Positions 25,739 through 33,328 of a stretch of 36,790 bases of DNA are shown one piece after another. The stretch's first letter is position 1, and every line of letters begins with the position of its first letter. The notes beneath the pieces were generated by a model. That model was not told the DNA's origin. It made no database searches and saw nothing but the letters and a program-made list of their open reading frames with translations. The stretch lies in assembly GCA_947476895.1 (NCBI GenBank), contig CANJRX010000023.1, positions 1-36,790 of the forward strand, written 5' to 3'. The position numbers were made by a program, and so were the translations under genes. Origin of the DNA: Fidelibacterota bacterium (GTDB taxonomy: Bacteria > Pseudomonadota > Alphaproteobacteria > Rhodospirillales > Rhodospirillaceae).

Positions 25739-27196
25739 ATGACGACATCTTCACTCGCTCCTGCGCATCGTGGCCGCCGCGCCAAGATCATCGCCACTCT
25801 AGGACCCGCCAGCCGGGATCCCCAAACCATTGCCGACTTATACGAAGCGGGCGCCGACGTTTTCCGCCTGAACTTCAGCCATGGCACGCACGCCGACCAC
25901 GCGGCTTCGGTCGCTGCGATCCGTGCGTTGGAACAGGAAACCGGCAGGCCCATTACGATCCTGATGGACCTTCAGGGGCCTAAACTGCGCGTCGGCACCT
26001 TTCAAGGCGGCAGCGTGGTTTTGCAGCCGGGCGCGAATTTCCGCCTCGACCTTAATCCCGAGATTGGCTCGGTCGAGCGCGCATGCTTGCCACATCCTGA
26101 AATCTTCGCGGCGCTGCGGCCCGGCGCAAGTTTGCTGATCAACGACGGGCATCTACGCCTGCGTGTGAAAACTTGCGGTAAGGATTTCGCCGAAACCGAA
26201 GTGATCGTCGCGGGCGTAATTTCGGACCGCAAGGGCGTGAACGTTCCCGACGTGACGCTGCCGATTCCGGCCCTCACCCCCAAAGACAAAGCCGATCTTG
26301 ATTTTGGATTGTCGCAAGGCGTGGACTGGGTTGGCTTGTCGTTCGTGCAGCGCCCGGAAGACGTCGCCGCAGTGCGCGAAATGGTGCAAGGACGCGCCGG
26401 AATTCTTTCAAAACTCGAAAAGCCCTCGGCGCTCGATCACCTGGACGCCATCGTCGAGTTATCGGACTCCATCATGGTCGCGCGCGGTGACCTGGGCGTG
26501 GAAATGCCCTTAGAGCAAGTGCCCGTCCTGCAGAAGCGCATCGTGCGCGCCTGCCGCAAGCGCGGTAAGCCCGTGGTAGTCGCCACGCAAATGTTAGAGA
26601 GCATGATCAAATCGCCGGTGCCCACACGCGCCGAAGTTTCGGACGTCGCCACCGCAATCTACGACGGCGTCGATGCTGTCATGCTGTCAGCTGAAACCGC
26701 CGCGGGGAGTTTCCCGGTGCGCGCCGTATCGACCATGCATCGCATTATCGGTCACGTCGAAAGCGATGAGCACTACCTCGATCTGATGCAGGCCGGTCAT
26801 AATGAAACCGAGCACTCCTCGCCCGCTGCTATCACCGCCGCCGCCGGACAAATCGCGCATACGCTCAAAGCTGCGGCCATCGTCACTTTCACATCGTCCG
26901 GGTCCACGACCTTGCGCGCCGCGCAAGAACGTCCCGACGTGCCGATCCTCTGTGTCACGCCCAGCCTTAATGCCGGGCGTCGCTTAGGTTTGGTGTGGGG
27001 CGTGCACGCGCTGGTCGGCGATTTTATTGATTCGGTGGACGACATCGGCGACGTGGCCGTTGAAGGTGCAAGGCGCTGCGGCATCGGCAAAGAAGGCCAA
27101 GCACTCGTCATCACCGCAGGCATGCCCTTCGGCAAAGTCGGCTCGACCAACATGGTCCGCGTCGTGTGGATCGGCGGCGAGACTAAGACGAGCTAA
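25739..27196 (+). CDS. pyk: pyruvate kinase
   Basis: A 485-residue enzyme that converts phosphoenolpyruvate and ADP to pyruvate and ATP. Family landmarks are in order: 'RRAKIIATLGPASR' at the N-terminus, 'RLNFSHGTH', the active-site stretch 'IMVARGDLGVEMPLEQVPVL' and 'VATQMLESMI', then the regulatory C-terminal domain with 'FTSSGSTTLRAAQERPDVPI'. Length is normal. The ATG lacks a clear ribosome binding site and follows an AT-rich stretch (GTGTAATATTTAGCT), so a very short leader is possible. Its last 23 bases recur at the end of the following GNAT gene. Confidence 0.96.
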   Translation: MTTSSLAPAHRGRRAKIIATLGPASRDPQTIADLYEAGADVFRLNFSHGTHADHAASVAAIRALEQETGRPITILMDLQGPKLRVGTFQGGSVVLQPGANFRLDLNPEIGSVERACLPHPEIFAALRPGASLLINDGHLRLRVKTCGKDFAETEVIVAGVISDRKGVNVPDVTLPIPALTPKDKADLDFGLSQGVDWVGLSFVQRPEDVAAVREMVQGRAGILSKLEKPSALDHLDAIVELSDSIMVARGDLGVEMPLEQVPVLQKRIVRACRKRGKPVVVATQMLESMIKSPVPTRAEVSDVATAIYDGVDAVMLSAETAAGSFPVRAVSTMHRIIGHVESDEHYLDLMQAGHNETEHSSPAAITAAAGQIAHTLKAAAIVTFTSSGSTTLRAAQERPDVPILCVTPSLNAGRRLGLVWGVHALVGDFIDSVDDIGDVAVEGARRCGIGKEGQALVITAGMPFGKVGSTNMVRVVWIGGETKTS

Positions 27197-27197
27197 C
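27175..27197 (+). repeat. 23-bp direct repeat, copy A, at the pyk 3' end
   Basis: CGGCGAGAC-T-AAGACGAGCTAAC matches 27722-27744 at 22 of 23 positions. It spans the last codons (GETKTS) and stop of pyk plus one base. Confidence 0.85.
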
Positions 27198-27743
27198 GTG
27201 GCCAGCCCGATCCAAATCCGCACGTTGGATGTTATCGGCGACCCTGAAATTCAAAGCCTGAGTGATATTCTGATCGACTGCGTTGAAGGCGGCGCATCGG
27301 TTAGCTTTATGCTTCCCATTTCAAGAGCAAAAGCCGAAACGTTCTGGCGTAGTTCAGCCGAAAGTGCCGCACGCAAAGAGCGCGTATTACTGGTCGCCGA
27401 AGATGCTCAAGGCAAGATCATTGGAACCGTGAGCTTGGTCTGGGCGCCTCAAGAAAATCAGCCACACCGTGGCGAAGTAGCTAAGATGCTGGTGCACCGC
27501 GCCGCGCGCGGTCAGGGCGTCGGCGCTGCTCTGCTCACTGCCGCTGAGCGTTATGCCGCCGAAGCGGGGAAAACGTTGCTCGTGCTCGATACCGTGACCA
27601 ACACGGAAGCCTATCGTCTGTACGCCCGCAATGGCTGGCAACGGTGTGGTGAAATTCCAAACTATGCGCTTTGGCCCGACGGCAAACCATGTCCGACGAC
27701 AGTCTTTTTCAAAGCCGTGCGCGGCGAGACGAAGACGAGCTAA
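27198..27743 (+). CDS. GNAT-family N-acetyltransferase
   Basis: A 181-residue protein read from a GTG at 27198, one base after the pyk stop. The acetyl-CoA site is 'VHRAARGQGVGAALLTAAER' and the end of the fold is 'TEAYRLYARNGWQRCGEIP'. Length is normal for a single GNAT domain with an N-terminal beta-hairpin. The 'YALWPDGKPCPTTVFFK' ending resembles GNATs close to the phosphinothricin/tabtoxin-acetylating group, but the substrate is unknown. The start is uncertain, since no good ribosome binding site precedes the GTG; translational coupling to pyk is likely. The C-terminal six residues equal those of pyruvate kinase. Confidence 0.85.
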   Translation: MASPIQIRTLDVIGDPEIQSLSDILIDCVEGGASVSFMLPISRAKAETFWRSSAESAARKERVLLVAEDAQGKIIGTVSLVWAPQENQPHRGEVAKMLVHRAARGQGVGAALLTAAERYAAEAGKTLLVLDTVTNTEAYRLYARNGWQRCGEIPNYALWPDGKPCPTTVFFKAVRGETKTS

Positions 27744-27744
27744 C
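27722..27744 (+). repeat. 23-bp direct repeat, copy B, at the GNAT 3' end
   Basis: The partner of 27175-27197, with one mismatch (G for T at the tenth base). It encodes the same GETKTS-stop ending in the same frame and is followed after 10 bp by a palindromic repeat element. Confidence 0.85.
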
Positions 27745-27754
27745 AACACCACTC

Positions 27755-27853
27755 GTCATCCCGGCCAAGCGAAGCGCGAGCCGGGATCCACTTCCCAAAA
27801 CACTCCGGACCGCAATCTGTTGCACGATGGATCCCCGCCTTCGCGGGGATGAC
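27755..27853 (+). repeat. palindromic MITE-like repeat, copy 3 (shorter relative)
   Basis: Starts GTCATCCCGGCCAAGCGAAG, ends CCCCGCCTTCGCGGGGATGAC and is 99 bp long. The ends form imperfect inverted repeats, each itself a hairpin (ATCCCGGC...GCCGGGAT; CCCCGC-CTTC-GCGGGG). It has the same plan as the repeats around tspO but a different stem sequence, so it is a related subfamily and not a direct copy. It lies between the convergent GNAT and rpmJ genes and may end transcription from the left. Confidence 0.8.
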
Positions 27854-27883
27854 AACCGGTGTTGGCTAAAACATCCAGGCAAT

Positions 27884-27912
27884 AAAAAACCGCGGGACAA
27901 AGATGCCCGCGG
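27884..27912 (-). terminator. Rho-independent terminator of rpmJ
   Basis: On the minus strand CCGCGGG pairs with CCCGCGG across a nine-base loop and is followed by six T residues (27889-27884). It begins about 40 bp after the rpmJ stop. Confidence 0.9.
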
Positions 27913-27953
27913 CTTTGGAGTTCCTCCCTTACACAGGGACTGATTATTACGGA

Positions 27954-28079
27954 TCAGCCCTGACGCGCCTTAAAGCGCGGGTTCTTTTTATTGATGAGAT
28001 AGACGCGTCCCTTACGGCGGACGATCTGGCAGTTCTTGTCACGCAGCTTGGCGGACTTAAGCGAATTACGCACTTTCAT
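27954..28079 (-). CDS. rpmJ: 50S ribosomal protein L36 (bL36)
   Basis: A 41-residue protein with the L36 pattern: '[20 protein letters not shown]', then '[20 protein letters not shown]' and a final Gly. It is the zinc-less form, with one Cys (17) instead of the four-residue zinc site, and with the 'NSLKS' start and 'FKARQG' ending usual in alphaproteobacteria. It binds 23S rRNA in the large subunit. It stands alone, as is usual in this class, and is followed by its own terminator. Confidence 0.96.
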   Translation of the reverse strand: MKVRNSLKSAKLRDKNCQIVRRKGRVYLINKKNPRFKARQG

Positions 28080-28232
28080 AACCGGTATCCTGTAGATGGC
28101 GCGCCGTTTTTGAGGGCCGCGCTCGCGAAAGGAGGCCGTTCTATACTCAATCGCCCGGACCCGTGCAACTGAAGAAGCGCTTGCCTAAATGCGGCCTGCA
28201 GGCTATTTCTGGTGTTCAATCCCAAACTTCAT

Positions 28233-28258
28233 ATAACTTATTGATACATATAAGTTAT
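28233..28258. promoter_or_regulatory. AT-rich inverted repeat, possible operator
   Basis: ATAACTTAT (28233-28241) and ATAAGTTAT (28250-28258) form a perfect 9-bp inverted repeat with an eight-base spacer. It is much more AT-rich than its surroundings and lies about 120 bp before the FKBP gene. The form suits a dimeric repressor site; no regulator gene is adjacent. Confidence 0.45.
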
Positions 28259-28304
28259 TTAGTGAGGATGCAATCTCTTCCTGACTCACCTGTCCGGCAT
28301 TTAA

Positions 28305-28366
28305 ATCGCAAAACAGCCGGTTGAGTTGCCTCAATTTTGCGATATGACTGTCTCAACTCAATCGGC
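28305..28366 (+). promoter_or_regulatory. mutually exclusive stems in the leader of the FKBP gene
   Basis: Stem A: ATCGCAAAA (28305-28313) with TTTTGCGAT (28335-28343), 9 bp, enclosing a 5-bp hairpin TTGAG-TTGC-CTCAA (28321-28334 region). Stem B: GCCGGTTGAGTTG (28316-28328) with CAACTCAATCGGC (28354-28366), 13 pairs including one G-U. Stem B uses the bases of the inner hairpin and crosses stem A. It ends directly before the AGGGAG ribosome binding site at 28367. This suggests a two-state RNA switch, though the same bases could be protein-binding DNA sites. Confidence 0.5.
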
Positions 28367-28378
28367 AGGGAGCCTTTT

Positions 28379-28987
28379 ATGAAGTACCGCTTTGTTATCG
28401 CTGCGCTGACCTTCGCGGGCGTTGCGACCAGTTATGTTCAATCCGGGCCGGTGTTCGCCGCAGAACCAGCCGCCAAACCGGCCGCCGCTGCCCCCAAACC
28501 CGCCGCCCCTCAAGGAGCTCCCGCACCTATGGCTAAGCCAGCAACGTCACCCCAAGCCGCTTACCTTGCCGCCAACCTGAAGAAGCCCGGCTGGAAAGCC
28601 ACCGCCACAGGTCTGCAATACCGCGTCATCAAAGCCGTGCCCGCCGCCAGCGGCCCGAAGCCCGCCTCGGGCAGCATCGTGACCGTGCACTATGACGGCA
28701 CCTTCACCGACGGCGCCAAATTCGATAGTTCGTACGACCGTCAAGAACCGGCGACGTTCGAACTCTCCAACGTCATCCCCGGCTGGCAAGAAGGCGTGCC
28801 GCTGATGCGTGAAGGCGAAACCTGGGAATTCGCGATCCCCTCGGACCTCGCTTACGGTCCAGAGACCCGCGGCCCGATCCCCGGTGGCTCGACGCTATTG
28901 TTCAAAGTGCGCCTGCTGTGGGTGGCGACGCCTGCGCCTGAAGCAAAGGCCGCTCCTGCTGCACCAAAGCCTGCAGCGAAGCCTTAA
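28379..28987 (+). CDS. secreted FKBP-type peptidyl-prolyl isomerase
   Basis: A 202-residue protein starting at 28379, six bases after AGGGAG. A signal peptide ends near residue 27 (PVFA/AEP), followed by an Ala/Pro/Lys-rich linker of about 50 residues. The FKBP domain (about 90-185) shows 'VTVHYDGTFTDGAKFDSSYD', 'VIPGWQEGVPLMREGETWEF' and 'IPSDLAYGPETRGPIPGGST', the standard active-site pattern. A second Ala/Pro/Lys tail ends the protein. It should speed proline isomerisation and folding of exported proteins in the periplasm. It precedes the DUF1800 gene by about 145 bp. Confidence 0.94.
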   Translation: MKYRFVIAALTFAGVATSYVQSGPVFAAEPAAKPAAAAPKPAAPQGAPAPMAKPATSPQAAYLAANLKKPGWKATATGLQYRVIKAVPAASGPKPASGSIVTVHYDGTFTDGAKFDSSYDRQEPATFELSNVIPGWQEGVPLMREGETWEFAIPSDLAYGPETRGPIPGGSTLLFKVRLLWVATPAPEAKAAPAAPKPAAKP

Positions 28988-29131
28988 ATCGGCTGAAAAT
29001 CCGCGCCCGCCGGATACCCATACGAGAATTAAGCCATTGAATTAGAAAGAAAATTCCTAGTTATTTTTGGTAGCGGGCAACTCTTCTACCTTTAGGTGTG
29101 TTAGCATACGGCTCCTGAGGGGGCCGCCCGT

Positions 29132-30739
29132 ATGCCGGACACGCTGCCGAACTTTGAGCGCATCGCGCTGAACCGCGTGACCTTTGGCGCGCGCGATACC
29201 GAGATCGCAGCCGTTCAGCGGGACGGCTGGTCTGTCTGGGTTGAAGAGCAACTCAATCCCCCGGTCGGTGACGATGCGACCCTGGATCATTATCTGCGGT
29301 CGCTGATCGTTCATATCCAATACGACGCCTTCGACGACAAACGGCTGAATTACCACAACGTGGCAGTCAACGAAGACCGGCCGCTGAACTACCTATACGC
29401 ACCGCACGAACAGATCTGGAGCACTGCGCGCAAGGTGCCGTGGTCCATCGCACCGGCCGAAACGAACCGCATGGAGTTCGAACTGATCTCCGGCATCTTC
29501 ATGCGCAATGCGCACAGCCATTATCAGCTGCGCGAGTTCATGACGGATTTTTGGCTGAACCATTTCAACGTCGCTAAATCAAAAGGCACGCTGGTTGCCG
29601 TGTCCGCGATTGCCTACGACCGCGACGTCATTCGCCCGAACGTGTTTGGGAATTTCCGCCAGATGCTGGAGGCCGTCGCCAGTTCCGCAGCCATGTTGTG
29701 GTATCTCGACAATGCCGGCAGCACGGCCGCCCTCCCCAACGAGAACTACGCCCGCGAGCTTATGGAACTTCACACCATGGGCCGCGATGCTTATTTCGGC
29801 AAAAATCCTGGAGGTGAAGACGTCAGCGCCAAAGGATTTACCGACGAAGATATCGTGCAGGCCTCACGTGCCTTGTCCGGATGGACCGTGCAGTTCGGGC
29901 AAAACGGCGCGTTGCCCGGCACGGCGTCTTATATGCAAGTCACTTATCCCGACAACGGAAAGTTCATTTACAATTCAACGGCGCACAATACGGAAGCCGG
30001 GCGCTTCCTCGGTTTCGACCTCTCGACAATTACCGACAACAATTCCTCACAAGGTAAAAAAGTACTCGACCTTGTGGCCTATCACCCGGCTACGGCGCCT
30101 TTTATCTGCGGCAAGATTTGCCAGCGCATCTTCGGCGACACACCACCGGCCAGCGTTGTACTTCGCGCGGTGAATGCCTGGAACGTATATCGCGACAGCC
30201 CTGATCAGATCGAGCATGTCTTGCGCGCCATTCTTTTAGACGGCGCGGAAATTGGCACAGGCCCGTGCGTCAAAATCAGGCGGCCTTACGAGCGCTTCAT
30301 TGCGATGATACGCACCACGGACACTGTGGTCGGTCCTGACTTTGCGTGGACCTGGTACTTTACCGACCTGAACGATAGTCCCTTCAACTGGGCGACGCCC
30401 GATGGCCGTCCCGACACCAATGAGTTTTGGCTTTCCACATACGCTCACGTCACGACGTGGGAGTACATGAAGCGCATCTCGGATACGGGCGGCCTTACCA
30501 CATCGTTTCGCGCGCAAACGCCAGTGGAGGTTCTGAAATCACCAACGCTGCTCGTGGAATATTGGTTGGCGCGGATGATTGGCACGACCCTGAACGACGA
30601 AGCGATGGCCGCCCTGATCGATCTTGGTGCAGGACTTCCTCCGCCCGCATCGGGTGACATAGACCTCTATTGGGAAACGGCCTTCGCGCGGCATGTTATC
30701 GCCACGATCGCAGCCGCTCCTGAATTTGTGTTGAGGTAA
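29132..30739 (+). CDS. DUF1800 family protein
   Basis: A 535-residue protein. The start 'ALNRVTFGARDTEIAAVQRD' and the internal 'REFMTDFWLNHFNV', 'NYARELMELHTMG' and 'EDIVQASRALSGWTV' are the hallmarks of DUF1800. The family is widespread in bacteria and almost always next to a DUF1501 gene; its function is unknown. No signal peptide is visible. The ribosome binding site is GAGGGGG. The DUF1501 gene follows after 5 bp. Conserved His, Asp and Trp residues in the 'FW.NHF' region could bind a metal or cofactor, but this is inference. Confidence 0.92.
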   Translation: MPDTLPNFERIALNRVTFGARDTEIAAVQRDGWSVWVEEQLNPPVGDDATLDHYLRSLIVHIQYDAFDDKRLNYHNVAVNEDRPLNYLYAPHEQIWSTARKVPWSIAPAETNRMEFELISGIFMRNAHSHYQLREFMTDFWLNHFNVAKSKGTLVAVSAIAYDRDVIRPNVFGNFRQMLEAVASSAAMLWYLDNAGSTAALPNENYARELMELHTMGRDAYFGKNPGGEDVSAKGFTDEDIVQASRALSGWTVQFGQNGALPGTASYMQVTYPDNGKFIYNSTAHNTEAGRFLGFDLSTITDNNSSQGKKVLDLVAYHPATAPFICGKICQRIFGDTPPASVVLRAVNAWNVYRDSPDQIEHVLRAILLDGAEIGTGPCVKIRRPYERFIAMIRTTDTVVGPDFAWTWYFTDLNDSPFNWATPDGRPDTNEFWLSTYAHVTTWEYMKRISDTGGLTTSFRAQTPVEVLKSPTLLVEYWLARMIGTTLNDEAMAALIDLGAGLPPPASGDIDLYWETAFARHVIATIAAAPEFVLR

Positions 30740-30744
30740 GCCTC

Positions 30745-31962
30745 ATGAATCTCAAACGGCGCACTCTTTTAGCGGCTGCGGGCGGCGGACTGCTCGGACT
30801 AGCCCCCGGATTGCGGATCGCTTTCGCAGATGAGCCCGCGCAAAAATCTGACGTCATTGTTTTCCTGTTTCTGCGCTTCGGCATGGATGGGCTGTCGATG
30901 GTGGCGCCCTCTGAAGACGGCATATACCGCAGCGCCCGACCCACAATAGGCGTGCGCAGTTCAGGCCCGGGCGCAGGGCTGTTCCTCGACACGCATGAGG
31001 GCGTTCCCTTCTTTATGAATGCGGCGGCATCGCGCCTGCATCAGATGTTCGTGGACAAAAAGCTCGCCATCATCCACGCGGCGGGTGTTCCGACCCAAAA
31101 CCGGAGTCACTTCGAGACTCAGGAAATGGCCACGCACGGCCTTGCCGACAACGAACCCAACCGCAAAACCGGTTGGCTCGCGCGCCACCTTTTGGCCAAG
31201 GCCGATGTTCTTGGCGATTTTGAAGCTGTATCCGACGGTCAAGGCGTCACCACCACGCTTGATGGTGCCGGCGGCTCAATATCCTTCAACAATCTCGCCT
31301 CACTCGGCTCTGTCCTTCAAGGCAGATATGCCGACGCCATCACGGCCATGCATAAGGGCAACGGGTTGTATGATGTGTCGGCGCAGAAAGCGTTGCGTGC
31401 GGCGGTGGCGGTGCGTGAGAAGGCGTTATCAATGCCGCTCGAAGCGCCCAATCCCAACTACACCTACGGCGGTCTGTCAGCGGTGTTGCGACCCCTCGCC
31501 CAAGTCTTGAAGTTGGATATTGGCGTTCAGATCGCTACGGCGGATTTTATTGGTTGGGATCATCACGAATACCAGCCGACCGCCTTTCCGCGTCAGGCGC
31601 AGGAACTGGCGGACTCGCTGTACGCCTTCACCGACGACCTTGGCCCGATGGCGAACCGCGTGACGATCGTAGCCATGACTGAATTCGGCCGTCGTGTTCG
31701 CGAAAACGCCAACAACGGCACGGACCACGGCTCAGGCTCGGTGATGTTCGCACTTGGCGCGGGCGTGAACGGTGGAAAATTCTACGGACAATGGCCGGGG
31801 CTCGGCTCGGGCACGTTGGACCGCGGCGACCTTCCCGTCGTCACAGACTATCGCCGCGTGCTTAGTGAACTTCTGGTGCGCCGTCAGGGCCAGAAAAATC
31901 TGGATCAGGTATTTCCCACTGTGCCGTACAACCCGCTGGGAATTTTCCGACCGCTTTCCTAA
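30745..31962 (+). CDS. DUF1501 family protein with twin-arginine signal
   Basis: A 405-residue protein. The N-terminus KRRTLLAAAGGGLLG is a twin-arginine (Tat) type signal, cleaved near FADEPAQ. The family, related to sulfatases and alkaline phosphatases, is recognisable by 'IVFLFLRFGMDGLSMV', 'AGVPTQNRSHFETQEMA' and, near the C-terminus, 'MTEFGRRVRENANNGTDHGS'. The His and Asp residues in these motifs match the metal-binding places of the alkaline phosphatase fold. It is translated right after DUF1800 with GAGG at the junction. The stop overlaps the TerB-like gene stop in convergent orientation. Confidence 0.92.
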   Translation: MNLKRRTLLAAAGGGLLGLAPGLRIAFADEPAQKSDVIVFLFLRFGMDGLSMVAPSEDGIYRSARPTIGVRSSGPGAGLFLDTHEGVPFFMNAAASRLHQMFVDKKLAIIHAAGVPTQNRSHFETQEMATHGLADNEPNRKTGWLARHLLAKADVLGDFEAVSDGQGVTTTLDGAGGSISFNNLASLGSVLQGRYADAITAMHKGNGLYDVSAQKALRAAVAVREKALSMPLEAPNPNYTYGGLSAVLRPLAQVLKLDIGVQIATADFIGWDHHEYQPTAFPRQAQELADSLYAFTDDLGPMANRVTIVAMTEFGRRVRENANNGTDHGSGSVMFALGAGVNGGKFYGQWPGLGSGTLDRGDLPVVTDYRRVLSELLVRRQGQKNLDQVFPTVPYNPLGIFRPLS

Positions 31963-32423
31963 GCCCCGAGCCCCAATTTTTCCCGCACGCGCCGACGTGC
32001 GGCACCGCGTGCAAAGTCGGAGACATATAAAAGTCCGGCGACTTTGCGGATCATCGCATCTTCATGCGCATCGAGCACGCCGTCGGCATAGGCCACTTCC
32101 CACAGCATCTCGACCACTTCGATGCGCTGGGCTTCGTCCATGTCTTTGATCAACTTGCGCACAAAGCCAAACAGTTCCATCGCGCCGTGTTTGGCTTTCT
32201 CAGACGCTTCGAACAGCTGCTTGGTCGCATCTTCGGCGAGATCAAAACGTTCGGCGAGAATGCGCGTGATCGCCGTGCTTTCGGCGGCATCAAAGACGTC
32301 ATCGCGCAAAGCGGCTTCGACCAGCAACGCGCCCACGGCGATTTGCAGATCGTCCGGTTTGGTTGACGCATCTTTCGAGACCGACGCCTCGCCGCGCAGA
32401 GCTGAAACAATCCGATTGAACAT
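31959..32423 (-). CDS. TerB-like (tellurite resistance domain) protein
   Basis: A 154-residue all-helical protein. The TerB fold appears as 'LQIAVGALLVEAALRDDVFD' and later 'MLWEVAYADGVLDAHEDAMI', each with acidic residues that bind metal in TerB relatives. The start is the ATG at 32423; a GTG lies just before it. The role of isolated TerB domains in alphaproteobacteria is unknown, and this should not be taken as proof of tellurite resistance since no other ter gene is present. It starts 4 bp after the upstream hydrolase gene ends. Confidence 0.85.
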   Translation of the reverse strand: MFNRIVSALRGEASVSKDASTKPDDLQIAVGALLVEAALRDDVFDAAESTAITRILAERFDLAEDATKQLFEASEKAKHGAMELFGFVRKLIKDMDEAQRIEVVEMLWEVAYADGVLDAHEDAMIRKVAGLLYVSDFARGAARRRVREKLGLGA

Positions 32424-32427
32424 CACG

Positions 32428-33126
32428 CTATCCTAACCAGTACCTAAACACGGCCGTCGTTGCTTCCGGCCGCTCTAGGGATACGAGATGGCCGCAGTCT
32501 TCCACCAGCACCAATTTTCCATTGGGCAAGCGTTCGGCCATTTCCTCCTGAACCTTGGGCGGACATAGCACATCCTGGCGTCCGGCAAGCACCAGCGTGG
32601 GCACCCGGATTGTCTCAAGGTCGCCGCGCCCATCCTTTCGGCCCATGATGGCTTCCTGTTGGCGCTTGAAGGCCTGCTGCCCAACCCGTTCCGCCATTTC
32701 CATGACCACACCGGCCACGGTGGGATCATCCATGCGCGAGGGATGGATCAGGTTCGGCAAAAGCCTGGGGGTCACGCCCTTGAAGGTGCCCATTTCGGCC
32801 AGCTTAATCAGCTCGCCCCGGGTCTTCCGCTGTTCCTCAGTATCGGCCCGGGCGTTGGTATCGAGCAGCGCCAGGCGTTCCACCCGGTCCGGGGCTTGGC
32901 GCATGATCTCCTGGGCCACGTAGCCGCCCATAGACAGGCCGGCCAGGGCAAAGGTCGGCGGGGCGGCAGCCAGCACCCGTTCAGCCATGGCCGAGATCGA
33001 GTTGTCTTGCGTCAAATCCGCAACCTGGATTTCGCAGATATCCTTCAAATGCTCGACCTGATGCCGCCAGAGGGCGGCGTCGCACAGCAGGCCGGGGAGC
33101 AGGACAAGGCGGTTGGAGCGGATCAT
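32428..33126 (-). CDS. alpha/beta hydrolase
   Basis: A 232-residue protein from the ATG at 33126; the frame is open to 33225 but the extension is Arg/Lys-rich and not typical. Features are 'LVLLPGLLCDAALWRHQVEH' (oxyanion-hole region), the nucleophile elbow GLSMGG with Ser65, a likely Asp in 'VLAGRQDVLCPP' and a late His in 'EDCGHLVSLE'. The triad is complete. The substrate could be an ester or a lactone; the family does not say. It lies just upstream of the TerB-like gene on the same strand. Confidence 0.88.
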   Translation of the reverse strand: MIRSNRLVLLPGLLCDAALWRHQVEHLKDICEIQVADLTQDNSISAMAERVLAAAPPTFALAGLSMGGYVAQEIMRQAPDRVERLALLDTNARADTEEQRKTRGELIKLAEMGTFKGVTPRLLPNLIHPSRMDDPTVAGVVMEMAERVGQQAFKRQQEAIMGRKDGRGDLETIRVPTLVLAGRQDVLCPPKVQEEMAERLPNGKLVLVEDCGHLVSLERPEATTAVFRYWLG

Positions 33127-33328
33127 GGCTAAAAACCTGGTTTTAATGCGGGTAAAGATCGCCGGGACGCCGCGAGACACCCGGTTTTTCAGGGTTTTAC
33201 GACGTTGACACCCGCAAACTACCACCTATTATGCCGCGCCGTGAACCTGTCGCGCCGCGCTGCCCGTCATTCTGACGGATTGCTCACGCAGCCTTAACAC
33301 CCGCCGCGACCGAGATTTTTCCGACCCC

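Noticed and set aside
31959-32423. TerB-like gene as part of a tellurite-resistance or Ter defence operon
   Set aside because: No terC, terD, terZ or other ter gene is near; isolated TerB domains are common.
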